Assembly (NCBI RefSeq): GCF_002813775.1 | Contig: NZ_CP020370.1 | Coordinates: 4,365,501-4,429,500 of the forward strand | Length of the DNA: 64,000 bases | Source: Candidatus Thiodictyon syntrophicum | GTDB taxonomy: Bacteria; Pseudomonadota; Gammaproteobacteria; Chromatiales; Chromatiaceae | Reading direction: 5' to 3' | Shown here: positions 1 through 7,632 of the stretch, piece by piece | Numbering within the stretch: the first letter of the stretch is position 1 | Layout of the letters: each line of letters begins with the position of its first letter | Made by a program: the position numbers and the translations under genes | The notes under the pieces: generated by a model | The model's input: only the letters and a program-made list of their open reading frames with translations | Database searches by the model: none | What the model was told of the DNA's origin: nothing

Positions 1-1
1 G

Positions 2-370
2 CTGCGCCAACGCGATCATCCGCTCCAGGCCCTCCCAGAGGCCGAGCGCGCGCGCCTCGAACAGGTGGCCGGTGACTGCGCCGACCTGTTCCAGCGCAGC
101 AGTTCCAGCGTGGAGGGGCGCAACGGCCAACTGTCCCTACATCACCATGGCCGACATCGCCTGAGCGACCGCAAGCTCGAGGCACTGACCGCCGTACATA
201 ACTTCCACCTCCGTCGCCCCGACGGGACCACTGCCGCTGAGCGCTTCTTCGGCCGGGCCCACGAAACGCTGTTCGCGCAGGTGCTCCAGCGCATGCCGTT
301 GCCCCCGCCGCCAGCGCGCCGACGACCGCGCCCGCCCAAGCCGCCCGCGCTCCTGCCGGTAGCGGCGTAA
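2..370 (+). CDS. DUF6399-type transposase-like protein, C-terminal part (runs off left edge)
   Basis: The frame is open from base 2 and ends at 370, so only the last 122 codons are present. The block SSSSVEGRNGQLSLHHHG followed by KLEALTAVHNF and DGTTAAERFF is what I remember of the conserved end of DUF6399 proteins, a transposase-like family found in cyanobacteria and sulfur bacteria. The last 30 residues are Pro/Arg-rich, as is common there. The GTG at 65 is internal to the open frame and is not taken as the start. The intergenic motif at 378-400, which recurs elsewhere in the window, follows directly. The family call is from memory of its signature and no function has been proven for it. 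Confidence 0.6.
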   Translation: MRQRDHPLQALPEAERARLEQVAGDCADLFQRSSSSVEGRNGQLSLHHHGRHRLSDRKLEALTAVHNFHLRRPDGTTAAERFFGRAHETLFAQVLQRMPLPPPPARRRPRPPKPPALLPVAA

Positions 371-713
371 CGGGGGTGGCCGGAACGATGATCAAGGCCT
401 GGCAGACCACGATTTCTTGAATTTCCCCAAGAAAAACAGGAAACCGCGGTCATGTCGCAGGTATTCCTCAGAACACTACCGAACACTATCGTGGCAAGTC
501 CCCTATTTTCTCTTCATAGTCTGGCGAATTTAAGTAAATTGTCCCCAAGGATGCGCGGTATCCGGAGGCGTGAGGGAGACGCTGATCAATTCAAAAATCG
601 CCGGAGTAGACTCAACGCAAACAATGCCTTGCCAGCCCGCTGACGCTCGAATTCGGAATTAATCAGCGCTTCCTTAGACTGGGGTTTCGCGAAAATAAGC
701 GACCAAGCCTTCC
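371..713. other. Intergenic, no gene recognised
   Basis: 343 bases between the transposase-like gene and a gene on the opposite strand. It starts with a copy of the dispersed motif that reads GGCCGGA..ATGATCAAGGCC (378-400). The middle turns AT-rich around 500-560. Short open frames here have no recognisable product and overlap each other. Confidence 0.5.
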
Positions 714-1520
714 TCAAAGCTCAACAGCATCATGGGCATCCTGAGCGCCGTGTAAATTTGGCTTCTTGTGGCCAAGATGAATTGTTGATCCTGACATATT
801 AAGAACCAGTTCCGCTTCATGAACGAACTTGCTTCTCGTGTCATAGAGAAATTGTGCTAGTTTCTTTATATCTTGGATTGGCTCGTTGTCAATTCTGATC
901 GACTTGCAGAGTTCTTCCTGCCTGTTCGGGGAGAGTCTTGAGAAGAAGTTGACGCATCGTCGTATAGACCCACAGGTGGCTTTGTATTTCGCGTGCAGAT
1001 CATTCAGCTCGCCGTAATCATTTATGGGAAACGAGATATTCGCTTTGTTGCCGAGCCAGGCGTGAAAGTCCTCGTGCGTCTCATCCGAAAGAGATTCAAT
1101 GAGCGCAAACAGACCAACTATTTTGTACGAATTAGTTAGGTAGTCGATAATGGGGTTGCAATCGGGTGCCGTAACCACCCAGTCGCCGTACTTAATCAAG
1201 ACATAGTAGAATGCCGCTGTCCGAAGGAACAGGTTCTTACGTTTTTGGCCTCCGATATTTTGATAGAAAACCTCAACGGCGGCGCCGGACGAAAACTGGT
1301 CTGCGACTGCTGCCTTAGCGATCGGCAGGTAAGCGTCTTCATTCGCTAGGTATCGATTTTCTGCAGCCATGCCTAGCTCGTTGAGACCTAAAGCCCGCGA
1401 TGTGTGAGGCAAACCCTTATTTGGCTTTCCAGAAAGCACCTCGTCCATCGCCTTTTGTTCTTCATAATTATCGCAGTCTTCTTTGTCGTCAGGGTTGCAG
1501 AGTGCAGGGTCGTAATCCAT
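714..1520 (-). CDS. HEPN-like hypothetical protein
   Basis: Encodes 268 aa. I do not recognise the full-length family. Near the C-terminus (about residue 230) the helix DTRSKFVHEAELV contains R-x4-H, the signature of HEPN-fold proteins. Many of these are RNases in toxin or defence systems, and others are inactive helpers. The rest looks helical and soluble, with no signal peptide or membrane segment. Base composition is clearly lower in G+C than the genes to the right, which suggests recent transfer. It lies next to a transposase-like gene and stands alone on its strand, with no obvious antitoxin beside it. The HEPN call rests on one motif, so RNase activity is only an inference. Confidence 0.5.
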   Translation of the reverse strand: MDYDPALCNPDDKEDCDNYEEQKAMDEVLSGKPNKGLPHTSRALGLNELGMAAENRYLANEDAYLPIAKAAVADQFSSGAAVEVFYQNIGGQKRKNLFLRTAAFYYVLIKYGDWVVTAPDCNPIIDYLTNSYKIVGLFALIESLSDETHEDFHAWLGNKANISFPINDYGELNDLHAKYKATCGSIRRCVNFFSRLSPNRQEELCKSIRIDNEPIQDIKKLAQFLYDTRSKFVHEAELVLNMSGSTIHLGHKKPNLHGAQDAHDAVEL

Positions 1521-1902
1521 TTCAATAATCTCTTATTGGCAGCCAGTTTGACGAAGAAGCGCCTGCGCGTTCATGACACGGTCGGCGCCGCCAATGAAAA
1601 GGGTCGACCAGAGATTGGCCGCATATATGCGTGCTATCCAAACACGTTCACGGATTCCTTGCCGAATATTCTGATTTAGAGATTCAAGGAGCTTTTCGGA
1701 ATTATGGTCAGTGGCGGCTAGTCTTTTCAGACATCCTCAAGTTGTTCTCAAAAAATGCAGAGGTTGGTTGTAGCCTTTTGTCAATATCAATGTCAATGTA
1801 GCAATGGGTACGGTCGAGATCTTGAGCGATGGGGCTGCAATCGTTTCATTTGCGCAACCTTAGGACGAGCAAATATAGGGCGGAGATCAAAAAAATCACT
1901 TT
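1521..1902. other. AT-rich intergenic spacer, no gene recognised
   Basis: About 380 bases of lower-G+C sequence upstream of the HEPN-like gene and up to the MITE-like element. It must hold the promoter of the HEPN-like gene. No coding frame with a recognisable product is seen. Confidence 0.5.
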
Positions 1903-2111
1903 GTTAATTCTACTTTGTCACCTTAATTCGGTGGCGCTGAGTGCAAGGATACGGATATTTCGACCAATCCAGCATAAGGCGTTATAAATCATATATTTGC
2001 AATTAATGCAGCGAGTCGAGCGCCAGATTCTATTTTGAATAGGGGATATTTTCCCCGTCGATAATATTAATATAATCAAAGCGTTGGACAAGGTGACAAA
2101 GTAGAATTAAC
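1903..2111. mobile_element. MITE-like element with 22-bp perfect terminal inverted repeats
   Basis: Bases 1903-1924 and 2090-2111 are exact reverse complements over 22 bp (core ACTTTGTCACCTT / AAGGTGACAAAGT). They enclose 165 bp of AT-rich DNA with no coding potential, which is the build of a miniature non-autonomous transposon. I could not find a clear target duplication beside it. The right repeat forms the end of the kinase pseudogene frame, so insertion or a linked rearrangement cut that gene. Sequence left of 1903 does not continue the kinase. The parent transposase is not identifiable here. Confidence 0.7.
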
Positions 2112-3368
2112 CTGAAACCAGAGGTCGGGGTCTGTCGCCATCCAAGCAGCGTCGCCCATCAGGGCGGCAGGAAGAAGTCCGTACACAAGTAGAGATGAAA
2201 CCCAAGAGCGAACTTTATCCTGTGACGTCGACTGATTTCGGACAGGGGTCGGGCGGGGAGTCGTTACCGGTACCGGCGGCGCGGGTTTGACCGTCGGCCG
2301 CGGCTGGACCGGCTGCGACCGGGGCTCGACGGGCGGCTGGTGCGGCCGGACCTTCCCAACCGCCGGCCTCGCCTTTGCGCTTGCTGCACGCCGACAGAGG
2401 TGGCATTCCCCGCCCTCCGGGTAACGCCAATGTCGCCCGCTCGCACAGCGCTCCAGGCGCACGCGAGCACGGTCGAGCGCGTCTATCCATTCGCTCGGCA
2501 TGGGCCGCGCCGCCGATGCACTGTGGCCGGAGACGAAGCACCGGACGAAGAGGGCGGCCAATCTGGGGGCGAGGCTATCGAGCGCACGCGCCGCCGGGGC
2601 TTGCGGAAATGCGCGTTGGCCGACCAGGGGAAGATGCCGCTCTTGATGCACCACTCATCGACCTTGCCGTAGGAGCGTTGCAGGTCGGTCGGTACCCCGG
2701 CGAAGGGGTGGCGTCCGTCCATCAGCAGCTTAAAGACCAGGACAGCGAGCCCGAAACGGTCGTGCTCGGGGCTGCGGTCAATCCGGTCGAAACGCTGGCC
2801 GTGCAGTTCTGGCGGGGTGTATTCCGGCATGCCGACGGTGCAGCGGTGGACGACCGGGCCGGCACGGACCTGGTAGGAGTCGGTATCGACCAGGGTCACC
2901 AGTCCTTGCGCGTTGACCAGGATGTTGCGCTCGTTGATGTCGCCCATGACATAGCCCTTGGCGTGCAGGGCGTTGAGGGCGATGCACAGGTTCTTGGCGA
3001 CCTGATGCCGGGCGCGCCAATCGAGATCGAGCGCCCCACGAGGGGGAAGAAGATAGGCGTTGAACAGCGCGTGCCCGCCGTGGATGCGCGGCATGACAAA
3101 ACCGGCGAAGCGCCTGCCCTCGTTCAAGCCGGCAAGCGGCCAAGCGATGGATGGGTGCTTGAATTCGCTGAGCCGCATCTCGTCGCGCGGCGGGTCGGCG
3201 AGCATGGCACGGAGCTTGGCGAAGCGTTCGGCGCTCGCCTGGCCTGGCAGGTAGAGCTTGGCGAGCAGGTCGGGTCGGCCGCGGCTCTCGACAATGACCC
3301 TCGCCGCCCCGGGCAAGCTCCCGATTCGTCTCATAGACCGAGCCGTCTGAACCGCGTAGCGTCGGCAT
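2076..3368 (-). pseudogene. Protein kinase of a TerY/PP2C/kinase triad, two frameshifts and a truncated end
   Basis: Three frames together spell one kinase. 3368 to about 3300 gives the start and glycine loop (ELARGGEG). The next frame gives the catalytic core, with YVMGDINERNILV as the catalytic loop, VDTDSYQ in the DFG position and GMPEYTPPEL in the activation segment. The last frame, equal to the first, gives a C-terminal domain (LAPRLAALFVRCFVSGH), a Cys pair and one membrane-like helix. The second shift lies in a C-run near 2618-2621 and looks like one lost base. The first, near 3298, is a gain of one or loss of two. The last 11 residues come from the MITE repeat. The start lies 3 bp after the phosphatase stop. 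Sequencing error cannot be excluded for the shifts. Confidence 0.75.
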
Positions 3369-3371
3369 GGG

Positions 3372-4133
3372 TCAGGCCCGCTCGGCGAGCCCCGCCGCGA
3401 GCAGGGTCTTGTCGTCGCCGGTACGAGCGCAGACCCGCTCGGAATCGAGGAAGGCGGCGAGTCGCGCGCTGGTCGCGTCGGAGTCGAAGGGGTCGGCGAG
3501 GGCTTGCAGGAAAGGCGCGAAAAAGGGCGCGAATGGGCTGCCGCTCGCGAGGTTCAGCGCAAGCGACTGCAATCCGTCGCTGAACAGAACCAACGACTGG
3601 ACCGGCGCCGGCCAGACCCGGATTTGAACCCGATCGAGCGCGTCCGCTGCGGTGAGCGGAACCGTTTCGTTGGCATATTCGCAACGCTGGGGGAGGCTTA
3701 AGGTCTCCAACCGTCCGTCCGGCCAACTGCCGACCGCCGCGCCGTCGCCGATCTGTCCGACCGCGGTCCAGCCGGGAGCGGCGGCGGCGAGGATCAAGGT
3801 CGTCGCGAGGTCGCGCAACGGGGCGTCCCCGGCGGCGGCTTCGAGCGCGACGCGGGCAGCGGCGAAGGCGGCACGCACCGTCTCGGCGACCGCGGTCTCT
3901 CCGGTCGGCGGCGGGTCGGCGGCAAGCGCCCATTTCAGCGCATCCAGCGCGGCGTCGACCGCGCACCGGGCACCGGTCTCGGCCCGGGCAGCGGAGCCCA
4001 GGCCGTCGGCGACCGCGCACAGGATGCCGGCATCGCCCGGGAGGCTGCGCCAGCCATGGGCGTCCTGGCAGGGCAGAGCGGTGCGGCGGTGGCTACTGCC
4101 GCACACCGACGCGCCGTAGGCCCGCCAGGTCAT
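3372..4133 (-). CDS. PP2C-family protein serine/threonine phosphatase
   Basis: 253 aa from the ATG at 4133, which overlaps the stop of the VWA gene as ATGA. A longer upstream frame is ignored. The start MTWRAYGASVCGSSHRRT and then PCQDAHGW, ILCAVADGLGSA, TTLILAAA, GQIGDGAAV and LVLFSDGLQ follow the order of PP2C metal-binding motifs (D in the ADG and SDG turns, late DDKTLL). This compact PP2C_2 type is known from gene triads with a VWA protein and a kinase, where it is thought to reverse the kinase. With the kinase broken here it may have lost its partner. Translational coupling with both neighbours supports one operon. Confidence 0.88.
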   Translation of the reverse strand: MTWRAYGASVCGSSHRRTALPCQDAHGWRSLPGDAGILCAVADGLGSAARAETGARCAVDAALDALKWALAADPPPTGETAVAETVRAAFAAARVALEAAAGDAPLRDLATTLILAAAAPGWTAVGQIGDGAAVGSWPDGRLETLSLPQRCEYANETVPLTAADALDRVQIRVWPAPVQSLVLFSDGLQSLALNLASGSPFAPFFAPFLQALADPFDSDATSARLAAFLDSERVCARTGDDKTLLAAGLAERA

Positions 4134-4813
4134 GCCCCGGTGCCGGTGCTGGCCCAGCCGATCGGTGTCTGGAGCGGTACGTCGGCACCCGGCTCGGCGC
4201 GCGACACGCTTTGCATGCTGGCCGACAGCCATTGGAACATCTCGCGGAACTTGAGCCCCTGGAGCAGAAGCGGCGCGCGCGCCGGGTTGATCTGCCCGAG
4301 TATGTCGAGGTTCGCCGCGCCGACGCCGACCGCGAAAAAGGAGACCTTGCGGCCGGACTCGGCCGACTGGACCCGCCGCGCGGCCTCTTGCCAGCGATTG
4401 CCGTCGGTGGGCTCGCCGTCGGTGACGAGGAAGATCCAGGGGCGGAAATAGGGCGCGCCGTTGGCCTTATAGGTCTGCTTGCGGGACTCGATGAGGTCCA
4501 GCGCCAAGTCGATGGCGCTGCCCATGGGGGTATCCCCGGCGGTGCCCAGGACCGGCGGGGAAAAGCGGTCGGCGGTAACGAAATCCGCGGCCAGCTCGGC
4601 GCGACCGCCGAAGCTCACGATGGCGATCTCGACTCGCACCCGGGCCAACTCGTCCTGGGTCAGTTCCTCGGCGAAGGAAACCAGGCCCGCGTTCAGCGCC
4701 GCGATGCGCTCGCCGGCCATGGAGCCTGAGGTATCGAGCAGCAGAACGCAGGGGCAGCGGGGCTCAGGGTTGCTGTCGTCGAATTCGGCGGCGTCGAACA
4801 ATTCGGTGGCCAT
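4130..4813 (-). CDS. TerY-like von Willebrand factor A domain protein
   Basis: 227 aa. The start is set at the ATG at 4813 because AAGGAG lies 7 bases upstream; an ATG 7 codons earlier lacks such a site. One VWA domain fills the protein. The MIDAS metal site is LLDTSGSM (about residue 25), with the later Thr in DTPMGSAI and Asp in FLVTDGEPTDGN. There is no signal peptide, so it is probably cytosolic. TerY-like proteins occur with PP2C phosphatases and kinases in predicted metal or stress response modules, and this is the first gene of such a triad. Its ligand is unknown, and no other ter genes are seen in the window. Confidence 0.85.
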   Translation of the reverse strand: MATELFDAAEFDDSNPEPRCPCVLLLDTSGSMAGERIAALNAGLVSFAEELTQDELARVRVEIAIVSFGGRAELAADFVTADRFSPPVLGTAGDTPMGSAIDLALDLIESRKQTYKANGAPYFRPWIFLVTDGEPTDGNRWQEAARRVQSAESGRKVSFFAVGVGAANLDILGQINPARAPLLLQGLKFREMFQWLSASMQSVSRAEPGADVPLQTPIGWASTGTGA

Positions 4814-5422
4814 CGTTGGCTCCTTGAGGCTCAAGCGGTCGCGACGGAAGGGATTCGGGGACGGCGGACGGGATCGACAAGACCTTCCGGTGATTTGATC
4901 GAGGTGGACGCTATCGGCTCAACAGCCGCAGGGCGGGAAAAAAGGTCGGTCGGCTGACCGCCTTGAATACTGAATGATCGGGGAATTTTTCTCAATCCTG
5001 TCGTTGTTGCGATGCAGGTGTGTGCGTCGACAACGCTCGCCCGGTCTCCCACTTCACATAAACGATCTTGTCGGCCACGCCACATCGAAGACCCTGCGGT
5101 CGATCTCGCTGGGCGCGAGCGGCGCCAGGACCTCGGTCCTCGATGTCCCCCGCAGCTCGCCGCGGCGCGGTGGACCGACGACTGGATCGCCGGTCGCCTG
5201 CGCGACACCGACTCTGTGACGATGAGGCACCCGGGCCCCGCAAGCGCGGGCAAGGGGGCACCGGCAGGCCGCTTGCGCGCGAGCGGTGAGCGGCTCGAGG
5301 TGCGGATGGACTGAGGCCGCCGGGGTGGTCCGCCGGATCGAGGCGGCTTCGCCGCCCTGCAGGTGCCCGCGCCGGCGCCCACTGCGCTACAATGTATCTC
5401 ATCTCGCTGAGCAGAGGACCCC
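4814..5422. other. Intergenic, divergent promoter region
   Basis: About 600 bases between the VWA gene and the antitoxin gene, which point away from each other. Several GC-rich open frames run through it on both strands but none has a recognisable product. A TACAAT at 5388-5393, 30 bases before the antitoxin ATG, is a candidate -10 element. No convincing -35 is visible. Confidence 0.4.
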
Positions 5423-5701
5423 ATGACGACCACATCCATGATCCACGTGCGGATCGACGAGCAGGTCAAGGCCCAGGCGAACGCGACGCTGGCAGCGATG
5501 GGCCTGACCATGTCCGATGCCGTTCGCGTATTCCTGACGCGCGTCGCCGCCGAACAGCGGCTTCCCTTCGCCCTGGAGGCGCCGAACGCCGAGACCCGCG
5601 CGGCGATGGCCGAGGCCGATACGATCGCCCGTCAGCACCACGCCCGTTTCACCACCGCGGCCGTTCTGTTCGATGACCTCGACAAGGCCAGCCGCGAGTA
5701 A
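5423..5701 (+). CDS. RelB/DinJ-family antitoxin
   Basis: 92 aa. The N-terminus (MIHVRIDEQVKAQANATL, then MGLTMSDAVRVFLTRVA) is the ribbon-helix-helix DNA-binding domain typical of DinJ/RelB. The acidic/Ala-rich second half would wrap the toxin. Such antitoxins repress their own promoter and neutralise a YafQ-type RNase. The toxin frame starts inside the last codons of this gene (29-base overlap), as in intact dinJ-yafQ pairs, but the toxin is broken. A candidate -10 box TACAAT lies at 5388-5393. The antitoxin itself looks complete and may now be an orphan repressor. Confidence 0.85.
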   Translation: MTTTSMIHVRIDEQVKAQANATLAAMGLTMSDAVRVFLTRVAAEQRLPFALEAPNAETRAAMAEADTIARQHHARFTTAAVLFDDLDKASRE

Positions 5702-5921
5702 GCGTGCGGTGCCGCCGCGTGCGGCGGACTATATGAAGTCGTTCCTCAAGGACTGGCAGCGACTGTCGCGATCCGGGCGGTTCGACATGCGGAGGCTGAA
5801 GGAAGCGAAATTTGAAGCCCTGGCCCAACGCGAGAGCCGCAGATTTCGCCTGGGACAACCGAAAACGATCAATCGGTGGCCGAATTTGGGGCCCGGCCCC
5901 GAAAGTCCGACAGCCTGCTAG
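5673..5921 (+). pseudogene. YafQ-family toxin, truncated
   Basis: The frame begins inside the antitoxin gene and gives a credible YafQ start: AADYMKSFLKDWQRLSRSG then FDMRRLKEA. After about residue 48 the similarity stops and the frame runs into unrelated Arg-rich sequence up to 921 of the fifth kilobase. YafQ toxins are about 90 aa, and the catalytic histidines lie in the missing second half, so the product cannot be an active RNase. The break looks like a deletion or replacement rather than a single-base change, since I see no continuation in the other frames. Confidence 0.75.
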
Positions 5922-6068
5922 CGCCGGCGGTCGCTCGATGTTCGGACATGACGCCGGTTGCGTCCGCAGCGTCCGTGCAACAGCGCAGCGCCGCCTTGGC
6001 AGCCTGGGAGTTGCCGCAACCGGCCATCAGGACGCGGCCCCATCGGGGCGGCCGATGGGGCGCGCAGG

Positions 6069-7559
6069 TCAATGGTTGCGGCCGCTGCCCGCCTCTTCCA
6101 GATCGCGCATCACGGCGTCAAGATTGAACGAGGCCGGCTTCTGCCGCGGCGGGAACTTCACGAAGTTCTCGATTTGGCTGGCGACCACGGCCTGCATCAT
6201 GTAGACGACGTAGGTATGTGAAATGAACCAGTCCCAATAGCTGTTCGAGTTCTCGTCGGCACGCTCGAATGGGTCGCGCCGCAGGTTGAACAGCTTCGGC
6301 GCGCGCAGCTTCACGAAAGGTTCGATCCAGCACGCCAGTTGCTTGGCGCGCTGCTCCATCAGCACCACCTTCCAATCCTGCATCCGAATCGCCAGGATGT
6401 CGCCGTCGTCGCTGATGTAGAAGAAGAAATTTCGCGGGCTCTCCTGCACCTCGCCCTTGAGATAGGGCAGCATGTTGAAACCGTCGAGGTGGACCTTGTA
6501 GGTCTTCTCGCCGACGGTGTGGCCGTTGAGCAGCTTCTCCTTGATGTCCGGCTCACCGGCGGCGGCGAGGAAGGTCGCCAGCCAGTCCTGGTGGGTGACG
6601 ATGCCGTTGAGCACCGTGCCGGCCTTGAACTGGCTGGGCCAGCGCACGAAGCACGGCACCCGCCAGCCGCCCTCCCAGTTGGTGTTCTTCTCGGAGCGGA
6701 ACGGCGTGATGCCGGCATCCGGCCAGGTGTTGAAGTGTACGCCGTTGTCGGTGGAATACATGACGATGGTGTCCTCGGCAATGCCCAGCGCATCGAGCTT
6801 GTCCAGCATCATGCCGACGTTCTCGTCGTGCGCCACCATCACGTCGTTGTAGTCGCCCTGGCCGCTCTTGCCCTTGTGCTTTTCGGCGCAGTGGGTGCGG
6901 AAGTGCATCGCCGTGGTGTTGTACCAGAGGAAGAAGGGCGTGCCCGCCTGGTGCGTCTCGTCGATGAAACGCAGCGCGCGCTCGGTCACCTCGTCGTCGA
7001 TGGTCTCCATGCGTTTCCTGGTCAGCGGGCCGGTGTCGACGACCGTCTGCCCGCCCTTACCGTCGGCCTTGCAGTGCAGCACACCGCGCGGCCCGAACTT
7101 CTTCTTGAACTCAGGGTTCTTTGGGTAGTCCGGGTCCTCGGGCTCTTCCTCGGCGTTCAGGTGGTACAGGTTGCCGAAGAACTCGTCGAAGCCGTGCATC
7201 GTCGGCAGGTGTTCGTCGCGGTCGCCGAAGTGGTTCTTGCCGAACTGGCCGGTGGCGTAGCCCAGCGGCTTGAGCAACTCGGCAATGGTCGGGTCTTCGG
7301 CTTGCAGGCCGTTGGTGCCGCCGGGCATGCCCACCTTGGTCAGCCCGGTGCGGATCGGGTTCTGGCCGGTCATGAACGCGGCGCGTCCCGCGGTGCAACT
7401 TTGCTGCGCGTAGTAGTCGGTGAAGGCCACGCCTTCATTGGCCACACGGTCGATGTTGGGCGTACGGTAGCCCATCTGGCCGCGGCTGTTGTAGCTGATG
7501 TTCCACCAGCCCACGTCGTCGCCCCAGAGGATCAGGATGTTCGGTTTCTTAGCAGCCAT
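6069..7559 (-). CDS. Arylsulfatase (Cys-type, formylglycine-dependent)
   Basis: 496 aa, start at 7559 with GGAAGAG just upstream. Metal-binding GDD lies at residues 13-15. The modification motif SCTAGRAAFMTGQ puts the Cys to be turned into formylglycine at about residue 55. KNHFGD, YSTDNGVHFN and the C-terminal NLRRDPFERAD are also sulfatase hallmarks. It would cleave sulfate esters. There is no N-terminal signal peptide, so it should act in the cytoplasm, which is unusual for sulfatases but fits modification by the cytosolic radical-SAM maturase encoded next upstream (74-base gap, same strand). The second position after Cys is Ala rather than Pro, as in a known subgroup. Substrate unknown. 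Confidence 0.93.
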   Translation of the reverse strand: MAAKKPNILILWGDDVGWWNISYNSRGQMGYRTPNIDRVANEGVAFTDYYAQQSCTAGRAAFMTGQNPIRTGLTKVGMPGGTNGLQAEDPTIAELLKPLGYATGQFGKNHFGDRDEHLPTMHGFDEFFGNLYHLNAEEEPEDPDYPKNPEFKKKFGPRGVLHCKADGKGGQTVVDTGPLTRKRMETIDDEVTERALRFIDETHQAGTPFFLWYNTTAMHFRTHCAEKHKGKSGQGDYNDVMVAHDENVGMMLDKLDALGIAEDTIVMYSTDNGVHFNTWPDAGITPFRSEKNTNWEGGWRVPCFVRWPSQFKAGTVLNGIVTHQDWLATFLAAAGEPDIKEKLLNGHTVGEKTYKVHLDGFNMLPYLKGEVQESPRNFFFYISDDGDILAIRMQDWKVVLMEQRAKQLACWIEPFVKLRAPKLFNLRRDPFERADENSNSYWDWFISHTYVVYMMQAVVASQIENFVKFPPRQKPASFNLDAVMRDLEEAGSGRNH

Positions 7560-7632
7560 GGTCTCTTCCGGTTAGTGATGACACAAACTCCGGATCGCTT
7601 CGAAGCAACCCGGTTCTGGAAACAACGCGCCC

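Noticed and set aside
4974-5219. 81-codon frame before the antitoxin gene
   Set aside because: Overlaps several equal frames on both strands, has no ribosome site and no recognisable motif.
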